This document shows positions 1-16,700 of a stretch of DNA of 64,000 nt, piece after piece. A program made the translations under genes and the position numbers. A model generated the notes under the pieces. That model worked only from the letters and a program-made list of their open reading frames with translations. It was not told the origin of the DNA and made no database searches. Positions within the stretch are counted from its first letter, which is position 1, and every line of letters starts with the position of its first letter. Where the stretch lies: positions 4,446,318-4,510,317 of the forward strand of contig OX030958.1 in assembly GCA_943735955.1 (NCBI GenBank). Direction: 5' to 3'. Source of the stretch: Piscicola geometra (lineage: Eukaryota > Annelida > Clitellata > Hirudinida > Piscicolidae).

Positions 1-115
1 AATCACAGAAGTTTTGTAGTGTAGCATTCAAATAGGGAGTTTCTAGTAATGTGATTCCATTGCATGCCAAAGAAAAGTTACGTATTTGTTAATGTTTCTG
101 ACCGCATCTATTCAG

Positions 116-2700
<2,585 letters not shown>

Positions 2701-3096
2701 CGACAGTGTAGAAACTGCCCTGCTTCTGCTGCTGCTGCCGATGCTGAATACAATTCTGAAGAGGTCGAGACACATGCGAGAGGCGGTGATTAAGCTGGCC
2801 CTTGCATGTTGCTCTTTCGAAAGCATAAGCTCAACATCGCTTCAGATGTCGACTTTTAATCAAAATTTAGGCTTCGTTTTTATCGATTTTTTCACCTCTA
2901 GATTTAAGTTTTTTTGTATATTTAAATCAAGTTGCTTATGCCAAGAGATATTTCGCATAGATCATTCTTTTCACCACATGCTTGTTTGCACGATATTACA
3001 CTTTGTGATTGCATTTTCTATTTATGAGTTTCTTTCAAAGTTCAACATGAAGACTTTTTACAGCACTGCATCAAACCACACCCCAATATAACGTTG

Positions 3097-3189
<93 letters not shown>

Positions 3190-4222
3190 AACCACACAGT
3201 GCAATCTTTTTTATAAAATTGCCAATGCTTTTACAAAATGAGCACAGAAATCAAATGGTATTGTTAAGATCTATTCTGTTTAACGTTTGTTTGGTGTTAG
3301 CGACAGTTGAAGCTTTGTGGCTGCTTCACATTTTCATTCTTTTCTACTTCGAAGTTTCGTAAGTAGGTGCGGAATTTTTGTTTCAATCGCTTTTTTTACA
3401 AACGCCTACAAATCATTGCTGATACTTATAATTAACCAAATAAAAAGGCGCTAGCTAGACACTAACCTCAAATTCTTTTTGCTTGTTCGTTCGATTATTT
3501 GAACTTTTGTTTGTTTGTCAGCTTAGATTTGAACTTTCAATCATTTACGAAGTCTCTTCGCTATTTATTCGAAACACATTTTGATATTTTTTTGATTAAC
3601 GCCTCAAATGTCTGCCAAGTCATTTGTGACGTCACATCACGAGATGTCGCTTTCATGGATTCACATCATTATCATCAGCATCTGGAACTCTCCATCTATA
3701 GCTTTTACAATTCTCAACTTGATATTATCTTCAATCAAAACTGTTTGCAGATAAGTTTTTATGCCGTGTTTGATGCAGTCTTTTCGAGCCAACAAAATTA
3801 AATATAATTAAATCTTGAATAAAATAATTAAATTAAATCTTACAATTATTAGCAGTTTGAAGTACTCGTGATGGTAATGATTTAAAATGGATGAAAAATA
3901 GTAATGAGTTGACGTCGGTTGAGCAGAACAGGCAAGGCAATTGGGAAGACCACTGTTTAGAGACTGTCGGGCCAAATGAAACATGGAAAGATGTTTACAA
4001 GTCTGCCGTCGAGTTTCTATTTAAAGAGGTTCATTTACGTCTTTTTTTCTGAATACATCAGGATTCTAGCTCATCATAGCCTCAAACTATATTTTAAGCG
4101 ATTTGACCATTAAAAAAAGTGAAGTTTGTTTCTTATATATGCTAATTATAGAATGCCACTGCTGTCTCTATACGAAGTTTTCAATTTAGAAGTTAGATTA
4201 TGTAGAGAACAATTGAACACGT
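2701..4222. other. Intergenic, with a (CTA)n microsatellite
   Basis: No convincing coding exon was found. A (CTA/ACT)n tract occupies about 3103-3187. The rest is AT-rich and contains only short ORFs with no coding character (for example 3499-3801). Confidence 0.6.
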
Positions 4223-4238
4223 TTTATTCAGATTTATT
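4223..4238 (-). terminator. Tandem AATAAA poly(A) signals of RPS27A
   Basis: Two AATAAA hexamers on the minus strand (read as TTTATT at 4233-4238 and 4223-4228) lie about 30-40 nt beyond the ubiquitin-eS31 stop codon, a typical position for a ribosomal-protein mRNA with a short 3'UTR. Confidence 0.75.
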
Positions 4239-4264
4239 CAGTGAACAATTCCCTGGCACACCTC

Positions 4265-5743
<1,479 letters not shown>

Positions 5744-5839
5744 TCTAAAATTTGAAAAATTAAATTTTCAGTGTTATTTTATTTTAACTGACATTATTAA
5801 AAAGACATATGGATACAAAAAAGAAAAGAGAAAACGTAC

Positions 5840-5873
5840 CTCAGCGAGATCGCTCATAAAAGAAGGAAAAGCA
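5840..5873 (-). promoter_or_regulatory. RPS27A 5'TOP leader exon with an upstream AUG
   Basis: On the minus strand a polypyrimidine run (CTTTTCCTTCTTTT) precedes a short exon ending GCTGAG|GTACG (donor at 5839). This looks like a TCT initiator and 5'TOP motif, normal for ribosomal-protein genes. The exon contains an ATG at 5857-5855. After splicing to 5743 that ATG opens a 16-codon frame which overlaps the ubiquitin start out of frame. Confidence 0.6.
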
Positions 5874-6176
5874 TAGAAGATGTAACTAACTCACAAAATA
5901 AATTAAAAACTTTTCATTATTAAATACAAAATGTTTTTGGTGAATTTAATTTAAATTTTTAATAACTATTTTGATTATGAATTAAAACTTAGACAAAATC
6001 TTTTGAATAAATACCGATTCCACTTTTTAATTAATTAAATAGTTTGTCTTTAAGTCTTAAAGTTTAAGATCTTTTAAAATATTTTGTCGTTTCTTTTCAT
6101 ATATTTATACTGAATGTCATTTTAGTTTTTAATAATTATTGCAAATAAAAGTTTAGTAGAAGATATATCAATCAGA
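5874..6176. promoter_or_regulatory. Divergent promoter interval between RPS27A and FKBP
   Basis: About 300 bp of AT-rich DNA separates the leader of RPS27A (-) from the start codon of the FKBP gene (+), so both promoters must lie here unless the FKBP gene has an unseen upstream exon. I see no clear TATA box or other recognisable element. Confidence 0.4.
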
Positions 6177-9100
6177 ATGCCACCATTGTCGACAAGTGCC
6201 CGTGATGCCTCAGAAGACATAAGTGAAGAGAAAGATGGAGGGCTCAGGAAGATCATCGTAACCAAGGGCACTGGGTTGAAGCCTCTTCGTGGCGACAAAG
6301 TTTTAATAAGATATGTTGGTTTTCTTGAAAACGGAAACCATTTCACTTCAAACAGAAATTCAGAGGATGAAGCTTTTTCATTCACTATCGGAAAAGGTTC
6401 AGTTGAAAAAATAGAATTCAATTGATTAAAGACTTAATTTAAAGTCAAATTCTATTCATAATTAATGAATAAATAATTATGCAGAAGGGGTGATCAAGGC
6501 CTGGGAGGTGGCAGTGTTGACAATGCAACAGGGGGAGAAGTGTGTCTTGTACTGTCACCACTCGTACGCCTACTCATCCTCAGGTTTCCCTCCCCTCTTG
6601 CGCCCACACACCAACTGCCTATTTGAATTGGAACTGCTTCTCTTTGAAGGTTCAACTTTGTTGGTTTTGAAGGTTCAACTTTGTTGGTTTTGAAGGTTCA
6701 ACTTTGTTGGTTTTGAAGGTTCAACTTTGTTGGTTTTGAAGGTTCAACTTTGTTGGTTTTGAAGGTTCAACTTTGTTGGTTTTGAAGGTTCAACTTTGTT
6801 GGTTTTGAAGGTTCAACTTTGTTGGTTTTGAAGGTTCAACTTTGTTGGTTTTGAAGGTTCAACTTTGTTGGTTTTGAAGGTTCAACTTTGTTGGTTTTGA
6901 AGGTTCAACTTTGTTGGTTTTGAAGGTTCAACTTTCTTGAGTGCTAGTTGTGATTCATTTATAGTGGGTTGAAGGGCATCATGTTGTGACAATTCATTTA
7001 GTTGAATATCCCTCACTCATCAAGGGGAGGACATCTCCAAGAGAAAGAATGGAGAAGTGAGGAAGAGTGTCATGGAGGTGGGAGAGGGTTCTGAGTACCC
7101 CACTGAAGGAGCCTTCTGTGAATGTGGGTGGTTTGTGTTGTTGTGTGCGTAGTTATACATTATTGTATGCTGTGTGTTGTAATACTGTTGAGAGTGTGGT
7201 GAGATTTAGTGTGATGTTGTGATGGCCATAGATGGACGATTTGAAGGTCATTGTTGTACGTTGTTGTCAACGTTGTTGCTATTTGTTGCAGTGTCGTACG
7301 AGTGTATGTTGCTGGATGGTACATTGGTAGAGAACATGAGTGGTGTGGAGGTGGTGTTGGGGGAGGTGGATGCACTGACAAAAGGAGTTGACCGAGCCCT
7401 GCGTAAGATGAAGTATGTCGTGGTGTTTGTTGGAGTGGTGGTGGTGGTGAGGTTGGTTTGTTGTGGTGGCTGTTGGAGTGGTGTGGTGGTGGTGAGGTTG
7501 GTTTGTCGTGGTGGTTGTTGGAGTGGTGTGGTGGTGGTGAGGTTGGTTTGTTGTGGTGGTTGTTGCAGTGGTGTGGTGGTGGTGGTGAGGTTGGTTTGTT
7601 GTGGTGGTTGTTGCAGTGGGGGTATAGGGCTTTTTCTAGCGGTGGTGTGGTGGTTGTAGTGTTGTCATGGTGGTTGTTTTAGTTGTTGCAGCATGAGGAC
7701 ACCACACAGACGAGGGGAGAAGGCACGTCTGCTGGTGCACGCCAGACAGGCTTATGGTGGCAGAGGTTGTGCTGCTCTGGGTGTCGCTGCCAACACCAAC
7801 CTCCTCTACCACATCCAACTGCACCACTTCAACAATGTTGGTGTTGTCGTTGCGTTGTATTCTTAGATGACAACGAGGATAATGATCGATATAACAGTGA
7901 TGATAGTGATCACAGGTGCTCCAGCACTGGGAGATGAGCAGACAGCAGCTGTTGCACGAGGCAGAAGAGCAGAAGAACAAAGGCGGTGTCTTCTTTAAGG
8001 TTGAACTCTTAAAATCATCATTGTGATCTTCATCACCATCATCATCCTTACCATCACACTCATCATCATCATCCTCACCATCATCATCATTGTCATCATC
8101 ATCATCATCAGGAAGGCAAGGTCTACCAGGCGAGAAAGAGGTACTCAAGGGCCCTCTTGCTGGCGCAGAGTGTCAACTTGCGAGGTCAAGAACTCACTGC
8201 CCTGCAACAACCTCCCAGCAACACTCAACACAAAATCAACAACAACAGCAATGACAAAAAAACCGATGAAACAAGTAACATCAACAAACCAGATGTGAGT
8301 AGCAATATCAACAACCATGCTGACAACATCAACAACTATGTTGAGAACAACAACATCAACAACAATAGTGACAACAACTTAGACAACAACAACAGCACAA
8401 CAAAAGTGCACACACAGGAATTGGCTGAGATGTTGAGACACAAGCAGGACCTGCAGCTGAAATGCCTCCTCAACATCAGCGCTTGCCATCTGCGCATGCG
8501 CAAGTACCTGAGAGCTTTCGACGCTGCAGACCAGGCCTTGAGCCTCAGTGGCAACCACCACAACGTCAAGGCGCTATACCGCAGGGGCATGGTTGGTCAG
8601 AAAGGGTTTTGTGGTTGAATTTAAAGGGTTTCTTCCTTTCACTACCGTTATTATCACCACTTCTTTCAAAATCACTATAATCATTTACACTACTTCCACC
8701 AATTCCATCATCATCATCATCACCACATTATCTACTTTCACCCCACCATCATCACCACTATCATCACTACCACCACAGGCACACTACCACATGGCGAACC
8801 ACACCGAGGCGTACCAGGACTTCAAGGCGGTCCTCTCGATCGAGCCTCAGAACGTCGTGTGCGCTCGTCTGGCTGCACACTGCCATCGAGACGTGCAGAG
8901 CAAGCGGCAGCAGGACAGGCAGGTCTTCAAGGACATGTTCCAAAAGTTCGCGCTCTTTGACTTACAGGTGGGTTTTGATGATGGTGCTGATGATGATGAT
9001 GATGCTGACTCTTGCTTCAAGGTCTGGGGCGTGTCTTGTGAGCGTGTGTTTTTTGGAGTCATCAGCGCCTCGGTGGAACGGCAATCGTCATCATTTCTGC

Positions 9101-9515
9101 GCAGCCACACGCACGCCACCACCACAGCTTGCATTTTAACACACACACACACACACGCGCCACCACCACAGCTTGCATTTTAACACACACACACACACAC
9201 GCGCCACCACCACAGCTTGCATTTTAACACACACACACACACACGCCACCACCACAGCTTGCATTTTAACACACACACACACGCGTCACCAACAACACCA
9301 CAGCGACACCACCTCATACGACACATCGTCGAATATTCTCACCACGACGACAGAAGGGCAGCGAGGACGGCACGGCAGGACGCAGCGACGTCTTCAGTCA
9401 CATCGGCGAGTGGGAGAACCAGATGGCGGACGGCATGATGACGTTGGAGCAGGAGATGGAGGCCTTTGGCGAGAGCATGCCTGCCACTGCTGGTCAGCAC
9501 AGCGATGAAGACTGA
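6177..9515 (+). CDS. FKBP4: FKBP51/52-like immunophilin: two FKBP domains plus TPR
   Basis: Peptidyl-prolyl isomerase/HSP90 co-chaperone of the FKBP4/FKBP5 family. Exons 6177-6396, 6485-6649, 7025-7123, 7292-7412, 7710-7836, 7916-7999, 8112-8591, 8779-8967 and 9354-9515 are all in phase and total 548 aa (human FKBP4 has 459). FK1 reads KVLIRYVGFLENGNHF through EGVIKAWEVAV to YAYSSSG. The pocket Tyr, Phe, Val-Ile, Trp and Tyr are present, but the Asp of the FDS motif is Thr (HFTSN), so catalysis or FK506 binding may be weak. FK2 starts GEDISKRKNGEVRK and ends AYGGRGCAALG. HWEM leads into the TPR part (NISACHLRMRKYLRAFDAAD; VKALYRRG; AHYHMANHTEAYQDFKAVL). A roughly 70-residue Asn-rich insert interrupts the TPRs. 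The C-terminus is acidic. The start is the first ATG before FK1 and matches the FKBP52 layout. FKBP4 or FKBP5 orthology cannot be separated here. Confidence 0.92.
6650..6935. repeat. 23-bp minisatellite carrying the splice donor (12.4 copies)
   Basis: Twelve essentially identical 23-bp units (6650, 6673, 6696 and so on to 6925) plus a partial one. Each starts GTTCAACTTTG and ends TTTTGAAG. The FKBP exon-2 end plus donor (TTTGAAG|GTTCAA) is exactly the unit junction, so the array begins at the splice site and repeats it. Confidence 0.95.
7433..7625. repeat. About 45-bp GT-rich tandem repeat in FKBP intron 4
   Basis: Four imperfect copies of a unit containing GGTTGGTTTGTTGTGGTGG and GGTGTGGTGGTGGTGAG. 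It lies between FKBP exons 4 and 5 and has no coding role. Confidence 0.8.
9105..9290. repeat. Tandem repeat with CA tract and acceptor-like CCACAG in the last FKBP intron
   Basis: Four copies of a roughly 45-bp unit: CACCACCACAGCTTGCATTT, then TAA and a CA run. Each unit carries a CCACAG acceptor-like end followed by an in-frame TAA, just upstream of the true acceptor at 9353. Confidence 0.85.
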
Positions 9516-9519
9516 TTGT

Positions 9520-9644
<125 letters not shown>

Positions 9645-9717
9645 TGCAAATAGGCTTGCACAATTATATTTTTATTTCTTACACGTTTTGAAGAATTTGT
9701 TATTAAACAGACATTCG

Positions 9718-9723
9718 AATAAA
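9718..9723 (+). terminator. AATAAA poly(A) signal of the FKBP gene
   Basis: Canonical hexamer about 200 nt after the stop codon, directly following the UG-repeat 3'UTR. Confidence 0.6.
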
Positions 9724-11697
9724 TTTGGTTGACTTGCTTCCATATCTCTGCACTTGTTTCGATCCTTGAGATTCACGAAAGATGAAGGTGAGGCGGATGA
9801 TGAGTAAGAGGATGATAATGAAGGAGATGATGAGTAAGAGGATGATAATAAGGGTGATGATGAGGACAATGGCAAGAGATCTTGGTGGAGTTCTTTTTGG
9901 TAGTGAAGGGATCCGCCTTAATGTCGACCTTCCCCCCCACTTTTTTCAATAAAAACATTTTTTAAATCTTTTTTTTATTCGAATGTAATCGTCAAACATG
10001 GCATAACACAGAATTTTTACATAGTAATAAATTGTCTAGTTATAGTTACAGATGTCTAAAATAATATTTTTCATTGCTTACTTAAATATTCGTATAAAAA
10101 CAGAAGTTTAAAAAATAATTTCAAGTGGGGGGGAGTCCATGCTGGTTAAGACACCCCCAAGATTTGCAGCAGATCGCTGTCCCTGATGAGGACAAAGATG
10201 ACGACGTCAAGGTAATGGCAGAGAAAGGGCCTACAGGTCATACTTCTCCATCTTTCTTGCTGTTGTTGCATCACACTGCTAAGGTGAGCAAAGTCTTCAA
10301 CCGTCTTTAGAAGAAACCAGTCAATTTTGCAAAGATGAATTGTGATGCTAGACCGTCTACCCGTTAGGTCTTTGTCACTCATTATTCTATATTCACCGAA
10401 AGGGCTTGCAAATACCAAAGGCACAGCGCTTTTGAGGAAAGCCTTTGGTCTCAAACTTTCAAAATGTTTAATTTTCAAAAATAAACTGTTTTCATCACAA
10501 ATCAAGCAAAATCGATTTAAGGAAAGTCAGAATACTTTTGGAACGAGAAAAGTTGCCTCTTCGAAGTTGTTAAGAACACGTTAAAAGTTGCTCCAAGTGA
10601 AAAAGACGTCAAAGTTGTTATTCCAAGCACAGCATTAAAGTTAAAACATTAAAAGTCTGTTAAAAGTGCACTTCAAAAATCTTTTCTTCCCCAACATACA
10701 ACTCACTTTTCTTAGCGAAAGCAATTGGGCTAATTTTGGCGACAATCTGCCTTGCCATCTCTTCAAAGTGCCGTGGTGTGATGCTGTCAGGTTGTGGTTG
10801 TGGTTGATGTTGTTGTGTTGGTCTTGATGGTGGTGGTAGTGTTGAAGTTGTGGTGTTGTTTTATTGTTGAAGTGGTTTTATTGTTGGGGTGTTGTTGCTA
10901 TTGTGTTGTTGTGGTGTTGATATTGTGTTGTTGTAGTGATATTGTGTTGTTGTGGTGTTGTTATTGTGTTGTTGTTGTGGTGTTGTTATTGTGTTGTTGT
11001 TATTGTGATTATTGTAAGTTGTTGTGATTTTGTTTTGATTTGAAAATGTTGTGAATGATTCGAGATGTTGTTTGGTACGACAACTTGTTCCTTGTGGTCT
11101 CTTCTTATTTGTACACCTCCTGGTAAACCACTTTTTCCGATTTCCGTATGGACAGGAAAGACAATTGGGTGAATATTTGAATGTTTAAACTTCAATCCTT
11201 TCCTTTAAATAGGTGTTAATAGGCAGTTTGAAACTTGGGTAATCCAAAAGTATCCATGAAGTGCGATATCAAAAAAACATGTTGAAAACAAATGTTTGGT
11301 TGGTTAAAACTTTGCCAAACCATAAATGAACTCTATTCAAACTAAATTAACTCCAAAAATAATTTTCAATGTGTCTAACCCTTATCCTAACCTAAACTAT
11401 TAACCAAAATTGATATAAAAATGATTTCGCTGATGACACTGCAAGAATGGTCGTGGTAACAGAGTGGAGGAGTGAAAGGATGCAGTCAGATGCTAATGAC
11501 TCATTTGCGTAATCCCCTTGCATTCCTCTCCTTGTCACTCTACATGTGGTCGCCCCTGTCGCCAAGTCACTCTACTAGTAATCACATATTTATATTATTG
11601 AATTAATGATAATAATGATGTTTATAATATGATAATAATAATAATAATTATTATTATTAATAATAAAATTTAATAATAATTATTATTATTATTATTA

Positions 11698-12047
<350 letters not shown>

Positions 12048-13624
12048 AGCATCTATAGATTCAGACTGCAACCCTTAAGCGTACACCTTCACACACGTCA
12101 AAATCCAACCAATTAGAACATGTACAAATGCAATGTAGCCAATCGTGAGCAGGCATTTTCTTCTGATGACAAAAGGAACGAAGGTGATTGGTTGTTGAGG
12201 CAGTGATCGGAGTTTGATAGGTGATTTAGATGTCCCTCATTTAGCTTCGAATCGTTCAATCAATTATCCAATTAACAACCATTGATTAATTACCAAACTG
12301 ACAAATTATCAAGCAATTACCCAATCGAAGAGTCATTTAGCCACTTAATCGATACCTCCTCACTTTCTCTCAAACACACTTTCAAATTCATTCTGAACGA
12401 TCTTCAATTCGTATATATGTAGTACATAGATATATATATATAGATATATATATGCGGTGTTATAAAAGACAAAATCAGACTAATTTGGAGGAGAGGAGCT
12501 AATGATGGATGGCGATTAGGCGACTTAGTGGTCGTCTCCGAATGGAAATTAACTGAAATCATTCCAGATTAATTCAATCACGTCCGAACTGTCTTCCAGA
12601 AAGAGCTTCTGAATGCCATTTTCGTGGTGGTACTGAGGTATGGTATGACTTGAACTCCAAGGGTAGAATTGATCTGCATTGCACCGAGAAGGTTCGTCTT
12701 GATTTATTATATTGATTGATGGTTGATGGTAATGATTAATTAATCCCTAAAACGATTGATGGAGGAGGATAATTGATTAATTAGTAATTTAAATGATTGA
12801 TGGATGATGAGAATGATTTAATGCTAATTAAAATGATTGACGGTCGACAAAGTTATAGAAAGCTCGCAGTTTTCTTGAAAAATCAAAACTGTGTTAATTT
12901 TTTGAAAGTATTTTTAAATTCTTCAACTCTTAAGTTCCGTTTATAAAATATTTTTAAAAAGTTCATAGAGGCAGGCCCAGACGAAATAAGGCCTCTCTTA
13001 GCTTTGGCCATTGCGAATATGGAATCAAACAATTTTTGTTTCCACAGAATTTCACCGGCCTCAGATTGAAAATACTGTTTGCAATAATGATTTTTCATGT
13101 ATTTAGAGAAAGAAAAACACAGAATTCGTTTTCCTTAATGCACACTAAAACTTTTTTGAAAACAGAAAGTGTGTCCAATGACCGCAAACTGAGATCTGCA
13201 CGATTAAATAATGCCAACCCACTCAACTAGAAAATAACATTTCTTGCGTAAAAAGTTGTTGTTTCGTGAACGATTGCAGAACTGCTCAAGGCACGATCAA
13301 CTGGCTGGTCCCACTACAGGGCTCTGGCTTGGACATCAGGGTGTTTTTTTCCTTTTCCGACCCAGGCAAACACGGCCAATTGAGAAGTAACACTTCTTGA
13401 GAATGAAATAACAACATTAAGGCTTTATTTATAACGAAGATGATTTTTTAAGAGACGTTAACCCAGAAGAGCTTTAAGACCTTAAACCTAATGGTCGTGA
13501 TAAGGATAGCTTTCTTCAAAAACTGGAAGCTTTTTGCTCCTAAAACCTCCCATTTCATTAACTTTTTAAAAGTATAATTGAACATTCTATTTATTTTACA
13601 TTTGTGAAAATGAAAAAGTTATTT

Positions 13625-13735
13625 AAATTATTTACCAATTAATGAAATAATTTAACAATTAATGAAGTAATTTAACAATTAATGAAAGAATTTAACAATT
13701 AATGAAAGAACTTAACAATTAATGAAGTAATTTAT
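13625..13735. repeat. AT-rich 19-21-bp tandem repeat upstream of VSX
   Basis: Five copies of TTTAACAATTAATGAA plus 3-4 bases, ending about 50 bp before the VSX start codon. Each unit contains the homeodomain-core-like motif TTAAT/ATTAA. Confidence 0.8.
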
Positions 13736-13786
13736 TGACCAAATCGATGCTGAGTTGGCTTAATTACTTGGCCAGAAAACCTCAGC

Positions 13787-16700
13787 ATGAACAAATGTCG
13801 ATCCCCTGTTCTAGCGGCTGAACCTTTCTTCAACAACAACATCAGCAGCAGCAACAACACCATCAACAACGTCAACAACAACATTGACAGCAACAACCAC
13901 AACATTAATAACAGCAGCCTCACTCAAGCACACAACAACCACAACAACGACTCCAAGGTTGACCACTACCTTTATGAGCCCCACGATGTCTCCCTCTTCT
14001 CCCCTCAACACTACTGCCCCTCCTACTCCTACCCACCGAACCACCCTCCTCCCCTCAACTACTTCTCTACCTACTACCCAAGTTTTTCCGACATTTCACA
14101 AACTCACTTCACAAACCCGAAAAGCCACCATTTCAACGAGTTCGTATCTGCAACAACTAAAAATGAATTCAACAACGAGAGGACGAGCATTCCTTCCTTC
14201 TACAGCTCCCAACAACCACCGAGAAAAAACAAAGAACAAAAAGCAGACAAACCACCACCACCACCGCAACAACAGACCTTCTTCGCCAACAACAACAACA
14301 ACAACCGCCTCATCTCAGGATCATTCGCCATACAAGAGCTTCTGAGGAACCACCCTCTCACCTGCTCTTCTCTCCCCAAAAAGTACTACGACCCCGACTA
14401 CCAACTTTACCCTTATGCTGGCAAGGAGCATCTTCTCGATGCATCCACCCCCCTCCCACTCCCTCTTCGCTCTGCCCTCCCTCTTCACTCAGCCACCTCT
14501 TCTGCTTTCACCGCTTCTTTACCAATCGACAACAACAACAACAACAAAACATCGTCCACCGAAGACCACAGACTTTCGAATAAAAACAACAAAGTTGTAG
14601 AGGATTACTGTAGAAAACATAAAAAAACTAATAGCAAACAAGTCAACCACAACCACAACAACAACAACCACAACAACAACCACAACACTTCCAACAACAA
14701 CAGCAACAACATTTCCAACGACTCTTGCAAGAGGAGCAGTTTTCCCCCCAAGGAGAATCAGGCCAATGCAAAACATTTCAAAGAAAACTGTCCAAACCCT
14801 GCAAACAAGGGCGACAACTATGATGTAGCCGACAACAACGACAACAATAACATAAACAACCACAACAACACTTTCAATAACCCTCTGAATGAATTGTACT
14901 ACGCCACAACACTGCAGCCTCACTGGAAAGGCAACTCTTACTTGCCCACTCCAGCCTTCCCCACCGCCCCCTCCTCCAACCTCCCCACTTCCCCCCTTCC
15001 TCCTCCCAACCTTGCCAACGCCGGCTTCGTGACACTACAAGATGTACAGGATTTCGCCTCTTCAATAATGTTTTTTTCACAACAACAACAAGAACAACAC
15101 GACCAAACAATCGACAACACACAACACCTACAACATCCACAAAACACCGAATGCTTCGACAATCACTTCTTCAACACTGAACTCTTTTCTTTGCCTCAAA
15201 ATGTCTACAACAACAACAACAATGACGTCGACAACACTTTTTTGTTCGGATACCAACACCAAAGCCACCAACAACGCAACTGCACCAACACCGCATGCAA
15301 CACACTCACAAGTGAGTCTTGGACATCTAGTCGTCGTTTAGTTTCACATGCAGTTCTTGCCAGTTCTTCCAGGGCTGTTGCATTGCTTCAAAGAATTTTT
15401 CATAGATTTTAATTAAGTTTACTTTTTTCCCAAATATTTAATTTAATCAAATATAACCTTTAATTAAAAAAAGTGGCTCAATGATATTTTTCAAAAGTTG
15501 AAACATTCACGATCATAATCATTATCAAGAATATCACTTCTATTAGTAATAAATTAGTTCACTGCCAAAAATAATTACTCAAAAACTACATCGAGCGTTG
15601 TAGCACGATTTTTCCCATGTGAAGAAATGCACTTTAAACGAAGGAAGGAGAGCGGCATGGAGCTCCTGAAGCTTGCATCCACGAGAACTAGGTCGATTTC
15701 GAGCGCAAAGATCAGTTTCACAACGCCTTCAAACTGCGTCTAACCGTCTTCATTCTGTTTTGTGGTTGGAAACAAAAGTGGAGAGACGAGTGGTAGGAGG
15801 GAAGGAGTGAAGGTAGGAGTGGAAGGAGTGAAGGAATAAAGAGAGGAGTGGAAGGAGTGAAGGAATAAAGAAAGGAGTGGTAGGAGTGAAGGAACGTGAG
15901 CGAACAATAGCAGCATCGAAGACGTGACTGAGATGAGCGACAGAGGCGTTTCGAGGCGTCGTAATCACGCCCTGACACGCGAGTGTGCCAAAGGTCCCCT
16001 CGCCGCCTGTGAGACAAAAACATTTAATGTTTATGCCTTTCATAAGTGTTCGTCTTTGCAGTCACAAACGTCTCAAAGTGCTGCCAGAGGCAACAGTTTT
16101 TTTTCTTGAAAGCTGCATGGAGGAAAAAAGCAGATGAATAAAAAACACAGACTTAGTTTTTTTTAGAATTACTTGTTTCAATTCTTCTTTCACTTTCCAC
16201 TCACCCCCAAACAGTCACCACCAACCCTCCCTATGCAACATCTGCAACAGACACCAAGGCACCAGCCTCCCTGTCGCAAGCAGTCCTTCCGCTCGACCAT
16301 CCCGCCAGCAACAACAACCGCAAGAAGAAGAAAAGACGAAAACACAGGTGAGAGGCATTCTCCCACCATCATCATCATCATCAACCTTATCATCATCAAC
16401 ATCATCATCATCAACATCATCATCATCAACATCATCATCATCGACATCATCATCATCATCTTATGTTTCATCTTAAAGCTAAGAACCGCTCTCACTTTCT
16501 CAAATTTGTATCTACGCTAAGAGGTTCTAGCTCGTAATAAACATTACCTTGCATACATGTCATCATTAGCAATCCTGATAAATTATAAAATGGAAAAAAT
16601 GATAAAATATAAAAAATATTTTTGATAGTTTAGTAGTAGTAGTAGCATTAGTAATAGTTGTATTTCTCACGTGATTACGTCATTAACTGCTTGAGACTTA

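Noticed and set aside
6650..6935. CRISPR-like regular 23-bp repeats
   Set aside because: Head-to-tail with no spacers, in an animal intron.
10125..10310. Possible exon QIAVPDEDKDDDVK with donor-like GTCAAG|GTAATG
   Set aside because: Isolated, no partner exons and no family match.
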